Positions 37,430 through 49,619 are shown, counted from the stretch's first letter. The stretch is DNA of 64,000 nt from Gymnothorax reevesii (GCA_029721435.1 CM056582.1:43792611-43856610); one strand, 5' to 3'. Made by a program: numbers and translations. The notes: a model not told the origin generated them from the sequence alone.

Positions 37430-37502
37430 TGGAGAATGCGGGCGTCGATCCCGCTACCTCTCACATGCTAAGCGAGCGCTCTACCATTTGAGCTAATTCC
37501 CC
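37430..37502 (-). tRNA. tRNA-Ala-AGC: tRNA-Ala (AGC), P type, u17 proximal
   Basis: Canonical P-type body with the TTTAAC terminator loss shared with u13. Confidence 0.96.
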
Positions 37503-38305
37503 ACATTTGCTTATGAGAAAATTTACAGATGAATTTCCTCAATTTTGAGTGAAGATTCTTCTCAATCTCTCAGTCCTTGCCCAATTTTTAACCTTTCACT
37601 TTTGTATTTGGACAGGGTTTCTCCATCATCTTTACCATCAAAGCATGGACAGATGCTTGATATGACAGCCAACCAGAAGGAGAATACACAAAATGTTTGA
37701 GTTGTAACACGCTTGCGCCAACATTACATTGCAAGTGTCTGCATTCATCATTCGAGGGCAAGATTAAACAATGCCATCAGAAACTTCAGCTCAAATTCAG
37801 CATTGTGAACGATTTTATCTCAGACGATGCAAGCTTGTGACGAATGACTCAAGGTCTTGGATGCCAAATGGAAATAAATTCAACTTGCGAGCAAACGTTG
37901 GGACAATTAACGAGGGAGAGCAAAACATTACTAAGCTATAGGAGTAATTAAAGAAGTGGAAAGCATCATGGAAATGGACAAGACCATGGTACTGCGTTAT
38001 GTGGGATGGAAATAAATCAAGGCTCCATCTTGACCATGAAATGTTGCCAAATGCTGTGAGGGCACTGTTCGAGCATTTCATGCGGCAGCAGTGGTAGCTC
38101 ACTTACTTGGTATGAGCCATACGATAAATGAATGTCAGGGGCCACTCTTGATGGTTTGCTGGAGGATGAATGATTTACCATTTGCAGGTGAGGAAACTGC
38201 TCAAAATAGCCTGAAATTTTCTCAGAGATGACAGTTTCTGGAGGAAACGCTGTCTTCGCACGGATTTTTACAGTTTGGTGGTATCAGAATTTTGACTGCA
38301 GATTT

Positions 38306-38378
38306 GCCGAAATAGCTCAGTTGGGAGAGCGTTAGACTGAAGATCTAAAGGTCCCTGGTTCGATCCCGGGTTTCGGCA
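38306..38378 (+). tRNA. tRNA-Phe-GAA: tRNA-Phe (GAA), u17
   Basis: Exact consensus. Upstream sequence matches u13 and downstream sequence matches u15, so a crossover lies at or just past the 3' end of this gene. Confidence 0.97.
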
Positions 38379-38775
38379 ATTTGAGTGCCTTGGCTTGACG
38401 TTGCGAGGAAATGAGGTCTGTTTTTACTTACTTGTGCAAAAACAAGATGACTGGAGTCCTTTCGTTTGCTTGCCCTGTGAACAAGAAAAGTCAGCTGGAC
38501 GAAAGAGGCGAATGTACTGTGGGCTGCACGAACAGAATGATGTAGTGTTGGGCAAGAATGGTTCTCATGGCAGTGCTGCATCTTGCAAGCCACTTTTAGC
38601 CTGGAGAAATATCAGTGCTCGATGGTTAGCTTGTGAAAAAAGTGCTTGTTTGATCACCAGGCCACGTGTAATAGTGTTGAAAGAACAGAGCTTAGGTTTC
38701 CCAATGTCATTCTCAGCGAAAATGAGTCAGCTTTTGATCTTTGTTTTGACAGTAACTGAGGGAAAAAACCTCCAA

Positions 38776-38847
38776 TTCCCCGTCGGGGAATCTAACCCCG
38801 GTCTCCCGCGTGACAGGCGGGGATACTCACCACTATACTAACGAGGA
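38776..38847 (-). tRNA. tRNA-Asp-GTC: tRNA-Asp (GTC), B box mutated, u17
   Basis: Same C55 to A and A discriminator as u15, 5,052 bp upstream. Confidence 0.9.
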
Positions 38848-39293
38848 CAAAATAGCCATGCAAAGCCTGATATTGTATGTGCTGTAGCATGCCATTCAAA
38901 ATGTCTGCAATGACCTTTTGCAGGCCTTGTAAAACAATGGCGATTAAACCTTATGTTAATTTCAGCAATGGCTCCGGAGCTGTCCTTGCTTTCACTATTC
39001 CTGGCACAAACAGAACTAATCATGCATAGTGTTAGAGGACTTAGACTTCAAATTAGAACTGAAACATTGCTTGCTGTTCATCATTGCTGTCAATGCCAGG
39101 GGTCCTGGCGGGCTTCAGTGCTTGAGCAGTAGGGGTCAGAAGTTATACAAGTAAGAGTTATCCTCTGATATAAAGGCAGCGAAGGGTCTCTTCTGCTCAG
39201 AAACCTGCACAGTATTTTGAAATTGGTTTTGCTTCCTGGTCTGCCTGGGCAGTAAAGGCAGGAGCATGCCTTTGAGGGCACAGGGGGCAACTC

Positions 39294-39366
39294 TGGAGAA
39301 TGCGGGCGTCGATGCCGCTACCTCTCACATGCTAAGCGAGCGCTCTACCATTTGAGCTAATTCCCC
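39294..39366 (-). tRNA. tRNA-Ala-AGC: tRNA-Ala (AGC), P type, u18
   Basis: P-type with the G53 to C mismatch; no T4 terminator. Confidence 0.93.
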
Positions 39367-40169
39367 ACATTTGCTTATGAGAAAATTTACAGATGAATTT
39401 CCTCAATTTTGAGTGAAGGTTCTTCTCAATCTCTCAGTCCTTGCCCAATTTTTAACCTTTCACTTTTGTATTTGGACAGGGTTTCTCCATCATCTTTACC
39501 ATCAAAGCATGGACAGATGCTTGATATGACAGCCAACCAGAAGGAGAATACACAAAATGTTTGAGTTGTAACACGCTTGCGCCAACATTACATTGCAAGT
39601 GCCTGCATTCATCATTCGAGGGCAAGATTAAACAATGCCATCAGAAACTTCAGCTCAAATTCAGCATTGTGAACGATTTTATCTCAGACGATGCAAGCGT
39701 GTGACGAATGACTCAAGGTCTTGGATGCCAAATGGAAATAAATTCAACTTGCGAGCAAACGTTGGGACAATTAACGAGGGAGAGCAAAACATAACTAAGC
39801 TATAGGAGTAATTAAAGAAGTGGAAAGCATCATGGAAATGGACAAGACCATGGTACTGCGTTATGTGGGATGGAAATAAATCAAGGCTCCATCTTGACCA
39901 TGAAATGTTGCCAAATGCTGTGAGGGCACTGTTCGAGCATTTCATGCGGCAGCAGTGGTAGCTCACTTACTTGGTATGAGCCATACGATAAATGAATGTC
40001 AGGGGCCACTCTTGATGGTTTGCTGGAGGATGAATGATTTACCATTTGCAGGTGAGGAAACTGCTCAAAATAGCCTGAAATTTTCTCAGAGATGACAGTT
40101 TCTGGAGGAAACGCCGTCTTCGCACGGATTTTTACAGTTTGGTGGTATCAGAATTTTGAGTGCAGAATT

Positions 40170-40242
40170 GCCGAAATAGCTCAGTTGGGAGAGCGTTAGA
40201 CTGAAGATCTAAAGGTCCCTGGTTCGATCCCGGGTTTCGGCA
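40170..40242 (+). tRNA. tRNA-Phe-GAA: tRNA-Phe (GAA), u18
   Basis: Exact consensus. Confidence 0.97.
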
Positions 40243-40639
40243 ATTTGAGTGCCTTGGCTTGGCGTTGCGAGGAAATGAGGTCTGTTTTTACTTATTTGTG
40301 CAAAAACAAGATGACTGGAGTCCTTTCGTTTGCTTGCCCTGTGAACAAAAAAAGTCAGCTGGACGAAAGAGGCGAATGTACTGTGGGCTGCACGAACAGA
40401 ATGATGTAGTGTTGGGCAAGAATGGTTCTCATGGCAGTGCTGCATCTTGCAAGCCACTTTTAGCCTGGAGAAATATCAGTGCTCGATGGTTAGCTTGTGA
40501 AAAAAGTGCTTGTTTGATCACCAGGCCATGTGTAATAGTGTTGAAAGAACAGAGCTTAGGTTTCCCAATGTCATTCTCAGAAAAAATGAGTCAGCTTTTG
40601 ATCTTTGTTTTGACAGTAACTGAGGGAAAAAATCTCCAA

Positions 40640-40711
40640 CTCCCCGTCGGGGAATCGAACCCCGGTCTCCCGCGTGACAGGCGGGGATACTCACCACTAT
40701 ACTAACGAGGA
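40640..40711 (-). tRNA. tRNA-Asp-GTC: tRNA-Asp (GTC), u18
   Basis: Exact consensus. Confidence 0.97.
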
Positions 40712-41157
40712 CAAAATAGCCATGCAAAGCCTGATATTGTATGTGCTGTAGCATGCCATTCAAAATGTCTGCAATGACCTTTTGCAGGCCTTGTAAAACA
40801 ATGGCGATTAAACCTTATGTTAATTTCAGCAATGGCTCCGGAGCTGTCCTTGCTTTCACTATTCCTGGCACAAACAGAACTAATCATGCATAGTGTTAGA
40901 GGACTTAGACTTCAAATTAGAACTGAAACATTGCTTGCTGTTCATCATTGCTGTCAATGCCAGGGGTCCTGGCGGGCTTCAGTGCTTGAGCAGTAGGGGT
41001 CAGAAGTTATACAAGTAAGAGTTATCCTCTGATATAAAGGCAGCGAAGGGTCTCTTCTGCTCAGAAACCTGCACTGTATTTTGAAATTGGTTTTGCTTCC
41101 TGGTCTGCCTGGGCAGTAAAAGCAGGAGCATGCCTTTGAGGGCACAGGGGGCAAGTC

Positions 41158-41230
41158 TGGAGAATGCGGGTGTCGATCCCGCTACCTCTCGCATGCTAAG
41201 CGAGCGCTCTACTATTTCAGCTAATTCCCC
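41158..41230 (-). tRNA. tRNA-Ala-AGC: tRNA-Ala (AGC), D type, u19 distal
   Basis: D-type with G60 to A; T4 terminator. Confidence 0.88.
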
Positions 41231-41819
41231 ACCTTTGTTTATGAGAAAATTTACAGATGAATTTCCTCAATTTTGAGTGAAGATTCTTTAACCTTTCACT
41301 TTTGTATTTGGACAGGGTTTCTCCATCATCTTTACCGTCAAAGCAAGGACAGATGCTTGATATGACAGCCAACCAGAAGGAGAATACACACAATGTTTGA
41401 GTTGTAACACGCTTGCGCCAACATTACATTGCAAGTGTCTGCATTCATCATTCGAGGGCAAGATTAAACAATGCCATCAGAAACTTCAGCTCAAATTCAG
41501 CATTATGAACGAATTTATCACTATTCCTTGCACAAACAGAACTAATCATGCATAGTGTTAGAGGACTTAGACTTCAAATTAGAACTGAAACATTGCTTGC
41601 TGTTCATCATTGCTGTCAATGCCAGGGGTCCTGGCGGGCTTCAGTGCTTGAGCAGTAGGGGTCAGAAGTTATACAAGTAAGAGCTATCCTCTGATATAAA
41701 GGCAGCGAAGGGTCTCTTCTGCTCAGAAACCTGCACTGTAATTTGAAATTGGTTTTGCTTCCTGGTCTGCCTGGGCAGTAAAAGCAGGAGCATGCCTTTG
41801 AGGGCACAGGGGGCAACTC

Positions 41820-41892
41820 TGGAGAATGCGGGCGTCGATCCCGCTACCTCTCACATGCTAAGCGAGCGCTCTACCATTTGAGCTAATTCCCC
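41820..41892 (-). tRNA. tRNA-Ala-AGC: tRNA-Ala (AGC), P type, u19 proximal
   Basis: Canonical P-type with T4 terminator. Confidence 0.97.
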
Positions 41893-42695
41893 ACATTTGC
41901 TTATGAGAAAATTTACAGATGAATTTCCTCAATTTTGAGTGAAGATTCTTCTCAATCTCTCAGTCCTTGCCCAATTTTTAACCTTTCACTTTTGTATTTG
42001 GACAGGGTTTCTCCATCATCTTTACCATCAAAGCATGGACAGATGCTTGATATGACAGCCAACCAGAAGGAGAATACACAAAATGTTTGAGTTGTAACAC
42101 GCTTGCGCCAACATTACATTGCAAGTGCCTGCATTCATCATTCGAGGGCAAGATTAAACAATGCCATCAGAAACTTCAGCTCAAATTCAGCATTGTGAAC
42201 GATTTTATCTCAGACGATGCAAGCGTGTGACGAATGACTCAAGGTCTTGGATGCCAAATGGAAATAAATTCAACTTGCGAGCAAACGTTGGGACAATTAA
42301 CGAGGGAGAGCAAAACATTACTAAGCTATAGGAATAATTAAAGAAGTGGAAAGCATCATGGAAATGGACAAGACCATGGTACTGCGTTATGTGGGATGGA
42401 AATAAATCAAGGCTCCATCTTGACCATGAAATGTTGCCAAATGCTGTTAGGGCACTGTTCGAGCATTTCATGTGGCAGCAGTGGTAGCTCACTTACTTGG
42501 TATGAGCCATACGATAAATGAATGTCAGGGGCCACTCTTGATGGTTTGCTGGAGGATGAATGATTTACCATTTGCAGGTGAGGAAACTGCTCAAAATAGC
42601 CTGAAATTTTCTCAGAGATGACAGTTTCTGGAGGAAACGCCGTCTTCGCACGGATTTTTACAGTTTGGTGGTATCAGAATTTTGACTGCAGAATT

Positions 42696-42768
42696 GCCAA
42701 AATAGCTCAGTTGGGAGAGCGTAAGACTGAAGTTCTAAAAGTCCCTGGTTCAATCCCGGGTTTCGGCA
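42696..42768 (+). tRNA. tRNA-Phe-GAA: tRNA-Phe (GAA), variant class, u19
   Basis: A4, A28, T38, A57 class plus G45 to A in the variable loop; A4 faces C69. Confidence 0.92.
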
Positions 42769-43165
42769 ATTTGAATGCCTTGCCTTGGCGTTGCGAGGAA
42801 ATGAGGTCTGTTTTTACTTACTTGTGCAAAAACAAGATGACTGGAGTCCTTTCGTTTGCTTGCCCTGTGAACAAAAAAAGTCAGCTGGACGAAAGAGGCG
42901 AATGTACTGTGGGCTGCACGAACAGAATGATGTAGTGTTGGGCAAGAATGGTTCTCATGGCAGTGCTGCATCTTGCAAGCCACTTTTAGCCTGGAGAAAT
43001 ATCAGTGCTCGATGGTTAGCTTGTGAAAAAAGTGCTTGTTTGATCACCAGGCCACGTGTAATAGTGTTGAAAGAACAGAGCTTAGGTTTCCCAATGTCAT
43101 TCTCAGCGAAAATGAGTCAGCTTTTGATCTTTGTTTTGACAGTAACTGAGGGAAAAAACCTCCAA

Positions 43166-43237
43166 CTCCCCGTCGGGGAATCGAACCCCGGTCTCCCGCG
43201 TGACAGGCGGGGATACTCACCACTATACTAACGAGGA
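43166..43237 (-). tRNA. tRNA-Asp-GTC: tRNA-Asp (GTC), u19
   Basis: Exact consensus. Confidence 0.97.
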
Positions 43238-43683
43238 CAAAATAGCCATGCAAAGCCTGATATTGTATGTGCTGTAGCATGCCATTCAAAATGTCTGCAA
43301 TGACCTTTTGCAGGCCTTGTAAAACAATGGCGATTAAACCTTATGTTAATTTCAGCAATGGCTCCGGAGCTGTCCTTGCTTTCACTATTCCTGGCACAAA
43401 CAGAACTAATCATGCATAGTGTTAGAGGACTTAGACTTCAAATTAGAACTGAAACATTGCTTGCTGTTCATCATTGCTGTCAATGCCAGGGGTCCTGGCG
43501 GGCTTCAGTGCTTGAGCAGTAGGGGTCAGAAGTTATACAAGTAAGAGTTATCCTCTGATATAAAGGCAGCGAAGGGTCTCTTCTGCTCAGAAACCTGCAC
43601 AGTATTTTGAAATTGTTTTTGCTTCCTGGTCTGCCTGGGCAGTAAAGGCAGGAGCATGCCTTTGAGGGCACAGGGGGCAATTC

Positions 43684-43756
43684 TGGAGAATGCGGGCGTC
43701 GATCCCGCTACCTCTCGCATGCTAAGCGAGCGCTCTACTATTTCAGCTAATTCCCC
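43684..43756 (-). tRNA. tRNA-Ala-AGC: tRNA-Ala (AGC), D type, u20 distal
   Basis: Standard D-type; T3 only at the terminator site, as in u12 distal 18,884 bp upstream. Confidence 0.9.
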
Positions 43757-44345
43757 ACCTTTGTTTATGAGAAAATTTACAGATGAATTTCCTCAATTTT
43801 GAGTGAAGATTCTTTAACCTTTCACTTTTGTATTTGGACAGGGTTTCTCCATCATCTTTACCGTCAAAGCAAGGACAGATGCTTGATATGACAGCCAACC
43901 AGAAGGAGAATACACACAATGTTTGAGTTGTAACACGCTTGCGCCAACATTACATTGCAAGTGTCTGCATTCATCATTCGAGGGCAAGATTAAACAATGC
44001 CATCAGAAACTTCAGCTCAAATTCAGCATTATGAACGAATTTATCACTATTCCTTGCACAAACAGAACTAATCATGCATAGTGTTAGAGGACTTAGACTT
44101 CAAATTAGAACTGAAACATTGCTTGCTGTTCATCATTGCTGTCAATGCCAGGGGTCCTGGCGGGCTTCAGTGCTTGAGCAGTAGGGGTCAGAAGTTATAC
44201 AAGTAAGAGTTATCCTCTGATATAAAGGCAGCGAAGGGTCTCTTCTGCTCAGAAACCTGCACAGTATTTTGAAATTGGTTTTGCTTCCTGGTCTGCCTGG
44301 GCAGTAAAGGCAGGAGCATGCCTTTGAGGGCACAGGGGGCAACTC

Positions 44346-44418
44346 TGGAGAATGCAGGCGTCGATCCCGCTACCTCTCACATGCTAAGCGAGCGCTCTAC
44401 CATTTGAGCTAATTCCCC
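44346..44418 (-). tRNA. tRNA-Ala-AGC: tRNA-Ala (AGC), P type, u20 proximal
   Basis: P-type with C63 to T, giving a G-T wobble in the T stem; no T4 terminator. Confidence 0.95.
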
Positions 44419-45221
44419 ACATTCGCTTATGAGAAAATTTACAGATGAATTTCCTCAATTTTGAGTGAAGATTCTTCTCAATCTCTCAGTCCTTGCCCAA
44501 TTTTTAACCTTTCACTTTTGTATTTGGACAGGGTTTCTCCATCATCTTTACCATCAAAGCATGGACAGATGCTTGATATGACAGCCAACCAGAAGGAGAA
44601 TACACAAAATGTTTGAGTTGTAACACGCTTGCGCCAACATTACATTGCAAGTGTCTGCATTCATCATTCGAGGGCAAGATTAAACAATGCCATCAGAAAC
44701 TTCAGCTCAAATTCAGCATTGTGAACGATTTTATCTCAGACGATGCAAGCGTGTGACGAATGACTCAAGGTCTTGGATGCCAAATGGAAATAAATTCAAC
44801 TTGCGAGCAAACGTTGGGACAATTAACGAGGGAGAGCAAAACATTACTAAGCTATAGGAGTAATTAAAGAAGTGGAAAGCATCATGGAAATGGACAAGAC
44901 CATGGTACTGCGTTATGTGGGATGGAAATAAATCAAGGCTCCATCTTGACCATGAAATGTTGCCAAATGCTGTGAGGGCACTGTTCGAGCATTTCATGCG
45001 GCAGCAGTGGTAGCTCACTTACTTGGTATGAGCCATACGATAAATGAATGTCAGGGGCCACTCTTGATGGTTTGCTGGAGGATGAATGATTTACCATTTG
45101 CAGGTGAGGAAACTGCTCAAAATAGCCTGAAATTTTCTCAGAGATGACAGTTTCTGGAGGAAACGCTGTCTTCGCACGGATTTTTACAGTTTGGTGGTAT
45201 CAGAATTTTGACTGCAGATTT

Positions 45222-45294
45222 GCCGAAATAGCTCAGTTGGGAGAGCGTTAGACTGAAGATCTAAAGGTCCCTGGTTCGATCCCGGGTTTCGGCA
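45222..45294 (+). tRNA. tRNA-Phe-GAA: tRNA-Phe (GAA), u20
   Basis: Exact consensus. Confidence 0.97.
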
Positions 45295-45691
45295 ATTTGA
45301 GTGCCTTGGCTTGGCATTGCGAGGAAATGAGGTCTGTTTTTACTTACTTGTGCAAAAACAAGATGACTGGAGTCCTTTCGTTTGCTTGCCCTGTGAACAA
45401 AAAAAGTCAGCTGGACGAAAGAGGCGAATGTACTGTGGGCTGCACGAACAGAATGATGAAGTGTTGGGCAAGAATGGTTCTCATGGCAGTGCTGCATCTT
45501 GCAAGCCACTTTTAGCCTGGAGAAATATCAGTGCTCGATGGTTAGCTTGTGAAAAAAGTGCTTGTTTGATCACCAGGCCATGTGTAATAGTGTTGAAAGA
45601 ACAGAGCTTAGGTTTCCCAATGTCATTCTCAGAAAAAATGAGTCAGCTTTTGATCTTTGTTTTGACAGTAACTGAGGGAAAAAATCTCCAA

Positions 45692-45763
45692 CTCCCCGTC
45701 GGGGAATCGAACCCCGGTCTCCCGCGTGACAGGCGGGGATACTCACCACTATACTAACGAGGA
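45692..45763 (-). tRNA. tRNA-Asp-GTC: tRNA-Asp (GTC), u20
   Basis: Exact consensus. Confidence 0.97.
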
Positions 45764-46209
45764 CAAAATAGCCATGCAAAGCCTGATATTGTATGTGCTG
45801 TAGCATGCCATTCAAAATGTCTGCAATGACCTTTTGCAGGCCTTGTAAAACAATGGCGATTAAACCTTATGTTAATTTCAGCAATGGCTCCGGAGCTGTC
45901 CTTGCTTTCACTATTCCTGGCACAAACAGAACTAATCATGCATAGTGTTAGAGGACTTAGACTTCAAATTAGAACTGAAACATTGCTTGCTGTTCATCAT
46001 TGCTGTCAATGCCAGGGGTCCTGGCGGGCTTCAGTGCTTGAGCAGTAGGGGTCAGAAGTTATACAAGTAAGAGTTATCCTCTGATATAAAGGCAGCGAAG
46101 GGTCTCTTCTGCTCAGAAACCTGCACTGTATTTTGAAATTGGTTTTGCTTCCTGGTCTGCCTGGGCAGTAAAAGCAGGAGCATGCCTTTGAGGGCACAGG
46201 GGGCAAGTC

Positions 46210-46282
46210 TGGAGAATGCGGGCGTCGATCCCGCTACCTCTCGCATGCTAAGCGAGCGCTCTACTATTTCAGCTAATTCCCC
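46210..46282 (-). tRNA. tRNA-Ala-AGC: tRNA-Ala (AGC), D type, u21 distal
   Basis: Standard D-type with T4 terminator. Confidence 0.9.
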
Positions 46283-46871
46283 ACCTTTGTTTATGAGAAA
46301 ATTTACAGATGAATTTCCTCAATTTTGAGTGAAGATTCTTTAACCTTTCACTTTTGTATTTGGACAGGGTTTCTCCATCATCTTTACCGTCAAAGCAAGG
46401 ACAGATGCTTGATATGACAGCCAACCAGAAGGAGAATACACACAATGTTTGAGTTGTAACACGCTTGCGCCAACATTACATTGCAAGTGTCTGCATTCAT
46501 CATTCGAGGGCAAGATTAAACAATGCCATCAGAAACTTCAGCTCAAATTCAGCATTATGAACGAATTTATCACTATTCCTTGCACAAACAGAACTAATCA
46601 TGCATAGTGTTAGAGGACTTAGACTTCAAATTAGAACTGAAACATTGCTTGCTGTTCATCATTGCTGTCAATGCCAGGGGTCCTGGCGGGCTTCAGTGCT
46701 TGAGCAGTAGGGGTCAGAAGTTATACAAGTAAGAGCTATCCTCTGATATAAAGGCAGCGAAGGGTCTCTTCTGCTCAGAAACCTGCACTGTAATTTGAAA
46801 TTGGTTTTGCTTCCTGGTCTGCCTGGGCAGTAAAAGCAGGAGCATGCCTTTGAGGGCACAGGGGGCAACTC

Positions 46872-46944
46872 TGGAGAATGCGGGCGTCGATCCCGCTACC
46901 TCTCACATGCTAAGCGAGCGCTCTACCATTTGAGCTAATTCCCC
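46872..46944 (-). tRNA. tRNA-Ala-AGC: tRNA-Ala (AGC), P type, u21 proximal
   Basis: Canonical P-type with T4 terminator. Confidence 0.97.
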
Positions 46945-47747
46945 ACATTTGCTTATGAGAAAATTTACAGATGAATTTCCTCAATTTTGAGTGAAGATTC
47001 TTCTCAATCTCTCAGTCCTTGCCCAATTTTTAACCTGTCACTTTTGTATTTGGACAGGGTTTCTCCATCATCTTTACCATCAAAGCATGGACAGATGCTT
47101 GATATGACAGCCAACCAGAAGGAGAATACACAAAATGTTTGAGTTGTAACACGCTTGCGCCAACATTACATTGCAAGTGCCTGCATTCATCATTCGAGGG
47201 CAAGATTAAACAATGCCATCAGAAACTTCAGCTCAAATTCAGCATTGTGAACGATTTTATCTCAGACGATGCAAGCGTGTGACGAATGACTCAAGGTCTT
47301 GGATGCCAAATGGAAATAAATTCAACTTGCGAGCAAACGTTGGGACAATTAACGAGGGAGAGCAAAACATTACTAAGCTATAGGAATAATTAAAGAAGTG
47401 GAAAGCATCATGGAAATGGACAAGACCATGGTACTGCGTTATGTGGGATGGAAATAAATCAAGGCTCCATCTTGACCATGAAATGTTGCCAAATGCTGTG
47501 AGGGCACTGTTCGAGCATTTCATGCGGCAGCAGTGGTAGCTCACTTACTTGGTATGAGCCATACGATAAATGAATGTCAGGGGCCACTCTTGATGGTTTG
47601 CTGGAGGATGAATGATTTACCATTTGCAGGTGAGGAAACTGCTCAAAATAGCCTGAAATTTTCTCAGAGATGACAGTTTCTGGAGGAAACGCCGTCTTCG
47701 CACGGATTTTTACAGTTTGGTGGTATCAGAATTTTGACTGCAGAATT

Positions 47748-47820
47748 GCCAAAATAGCTCAGTTGGGAGAGCGTTAGGCTGAAGATCTAAAGGTCTCTGG
47801 TTCAATCCTGGGTTTCGGCA
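47748..47820 (+). tRNA. tRNA-Phe-GAA: tRNA-Phe (GAA), u21
   Basis: G4 to A (mismatch with C69), A31 to G (G-T wobble), C49 to T, G57 to A and C62 to T: the most changed of the whole Phe copies, but the anticodon stays GAA. Confidence 0.9.
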
Positions 47821-48217
47821 ATTTAAATGCCTTGCCTTGGCGTTGCGAGGAAATGAGGTCTGTTTTTACTTACTTGTGCAAAAACAAGATGACTGGAGTC
47901 CTTTCGTTTGCTTGCCCTGTGAACAAAAAAAGTCAGCTGGACGAAAGAGGCGAATGTACTGTGGGCTGCACGAACAGAATGATGTAGTGTTGGGCAAGAA
48001 TGGTTCTCATGGCAGTGCTGCATCTTGCAAGCCACTTTTAGCCTGGAGAAATATCAGTGCTCGATGGTTAGCTTGTGAAAAAAGTGCTTGTTTGATCACC
48101 AGGCCACGTGTAATAGTGTTGAAAGAACAGAGCTTAGGTTTCCCAATGTCATTCTCAGCGAAAATGAGTCAGCTTTTGATCTTTGTTTTGACAGTAACTG
48201 AGGGAAAAAACCTCCAA

Positions 48218-48289
48218 CTCCCCGTCGGGGAATCGAACCCCGGTCTCCCGCAAGACAGGCGGGGATACTCACCACTATACTAACGAGGA
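48218..48289 (-). tRNA. tRNA-Asp-GTC: tRNA-Asp (GTC), loop mutated, u21
   Basis: A37 to T and C38 to T just 3' of an intact GTC anticodon. Position 37 is normally a purine in tRNA, so decoding would be affected. Confidence 0.92.
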
Positions 48290-48735
48290 CAAAATAGCCA
48301 TGCAAAGCCTGATATTGTATGTGCTGTAGCATGCCATTCCAAATGTCTGCAATGACCTTTTGCAGGCCTTGTAAAACAATGGCGATTAAACCTTATGTTA
48401 ATTTCAGCAATGGCTCCGGAGCTGTCCTTGCTTTCACTATTCCTGGCACAAACAGAACTAATCATGCATAGTGTTAGAGGACTTAGACTTCAAATTAGAA
48501 CTGAAACATTGCTTGCTGTTCATCATTGCTGTCAATGCCAGGGGTCCTGGCGGGCTTCAGTGCTTGAGCAGTAGGGGTCAGAAGTTATACAAGTAAGAGT
48601 TATCCTCTGATATAAAGGCAGCGAAGGGTCTCTTCTGCTCAGAAACCTGCACAGTATTTTGAAATTGTTTTTGCTTCCTGGTCTGCCTGGGCAGTAAAGG
48701 CAGGAGCATGCATTTGAGGGCACAGGGGGCAAGTC

Positions 48736-48808
48736 TGGAGAATGCGGGCGTCGATCCCGCTACCTCTCGCATGCTAAGCGAGCGCTCTACTATTTCAGCT
48801 AATTACCC
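48736..48808 (-). tRNA. tRNA-Ala-AGC: tRNA-Ala (AGC), D type, u22
   Basis: D-type with G4 to T in the acceptor, an allele shared only with u1, 48,414 bp away; no T4 terminator. Confidence 0.88.
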
Positions 48809-49611
48809 ACCTTTGTTTATGAGAAAATTTACAGATGAATTTCCTCAATTTTGAGTGAAGATTCTTCTCAATCTCTCAGTCCTTGCCCAATTTTTAACCT
48901 TTCACTTTTGTATTTGGACAGGGTTTCTCCATCATCTTTACCATCAAAGCCTGGACAGATGCTTGATATGACAGCCAACCAGAAGGAGAATACACAAAAT
49001 GTTTGAGTTGTAACACGCTTGCGCCAACATTACATTGCAAGTGCCTGCATTCATCATTCAAGGGCAAGATTAAACAATGCCATCAGAAACTTCAGCTCAA
49101 ATTCAGCATTGTGAACGATTTTATCTCAGACGATGCAAGCGTGTGACGAATGACTCAAGGTCTTGGATGCCAAATGGAAATAAATTCAACTTGCGAGCAA
49201 ACGTTGGGACAATTAACGAGGGAGAGCAAAACATTACTAAGCTATAGGAGTAATTAAAGAAGTGGAAAGCATCATGGAAATGGACAAGACCATGGTACTG
49301 CGTTATGTGGGATGGAAATAAATCAAGGCTCCATCTTGACCATGAAATGTTGGCAAATGCTGTGAGGGCACTGTTCGAGCATTTCATGCGGCAGCAGTGG
49401 TAGCTCACTTACTTGGTATGAGCCATACGATAAATGAATATCAGGGGCCACTCTTGATGGTTTGCTGGAGGATGAATGATTTACCATTTGCAGGTGAGGA
49501 AACTGCTCAAAATAGCCTGAAATTTTCTCAGAGATGACAGTTTCTGGAGGAAACGCCGTCTTCGCACGGATTTTTACAGTTTGGTGGTATCAGAATTTTG
49601 ACTGCAGAATT

Positions 49612-49619
49612 GCAGAAAT
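49612..49619 (+). pseudogene. 5' remnant of the split tRNA-Phe (nt 1-8), u22
   Basis: GCAGAAAT matches nt 1-8 of the C3-to-A tRNA-Phe version (as in u1 and u10), at the exact unit position. Array homology stops here, at the inserted DNA. The rest of the gene continues at 60,212. Confidence 0.92.

Larger units (their letters stand above)
1..49618. repeat. Tandem array of tRNA Phe-Asp-Ala units, left arm (22 units)
   Basis: Head-to-tail units each hold tRNA-Phe (+), tRNA-Asp (-) and one or two tRNA-Ala (-). Phe genes start at 1198, 3062, 5588, 7452, 9978, 12504, 15032, 16896, 19422, 21286, 23812, 26338, 28864, 31390, 33254, 35780, 38306, 40170, 42696, 45222, 47748 and (split) 49612. Spacing is 1,864 bp for short units or 2,526 bp for long ones; one unit is 2,528 bp because of a 2-bp insertion near 12,890. 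Spacers are almost identical between units, so the whole unit, not just the tRNAs, is being homogenised. Within a unit, Phe and Asp converge with 397 bp between them, Asp-to-Ala is 446 bp, and Ala-to-next-Phe is 803 bp. The array runs off the left edge. Confidence 0.97.
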
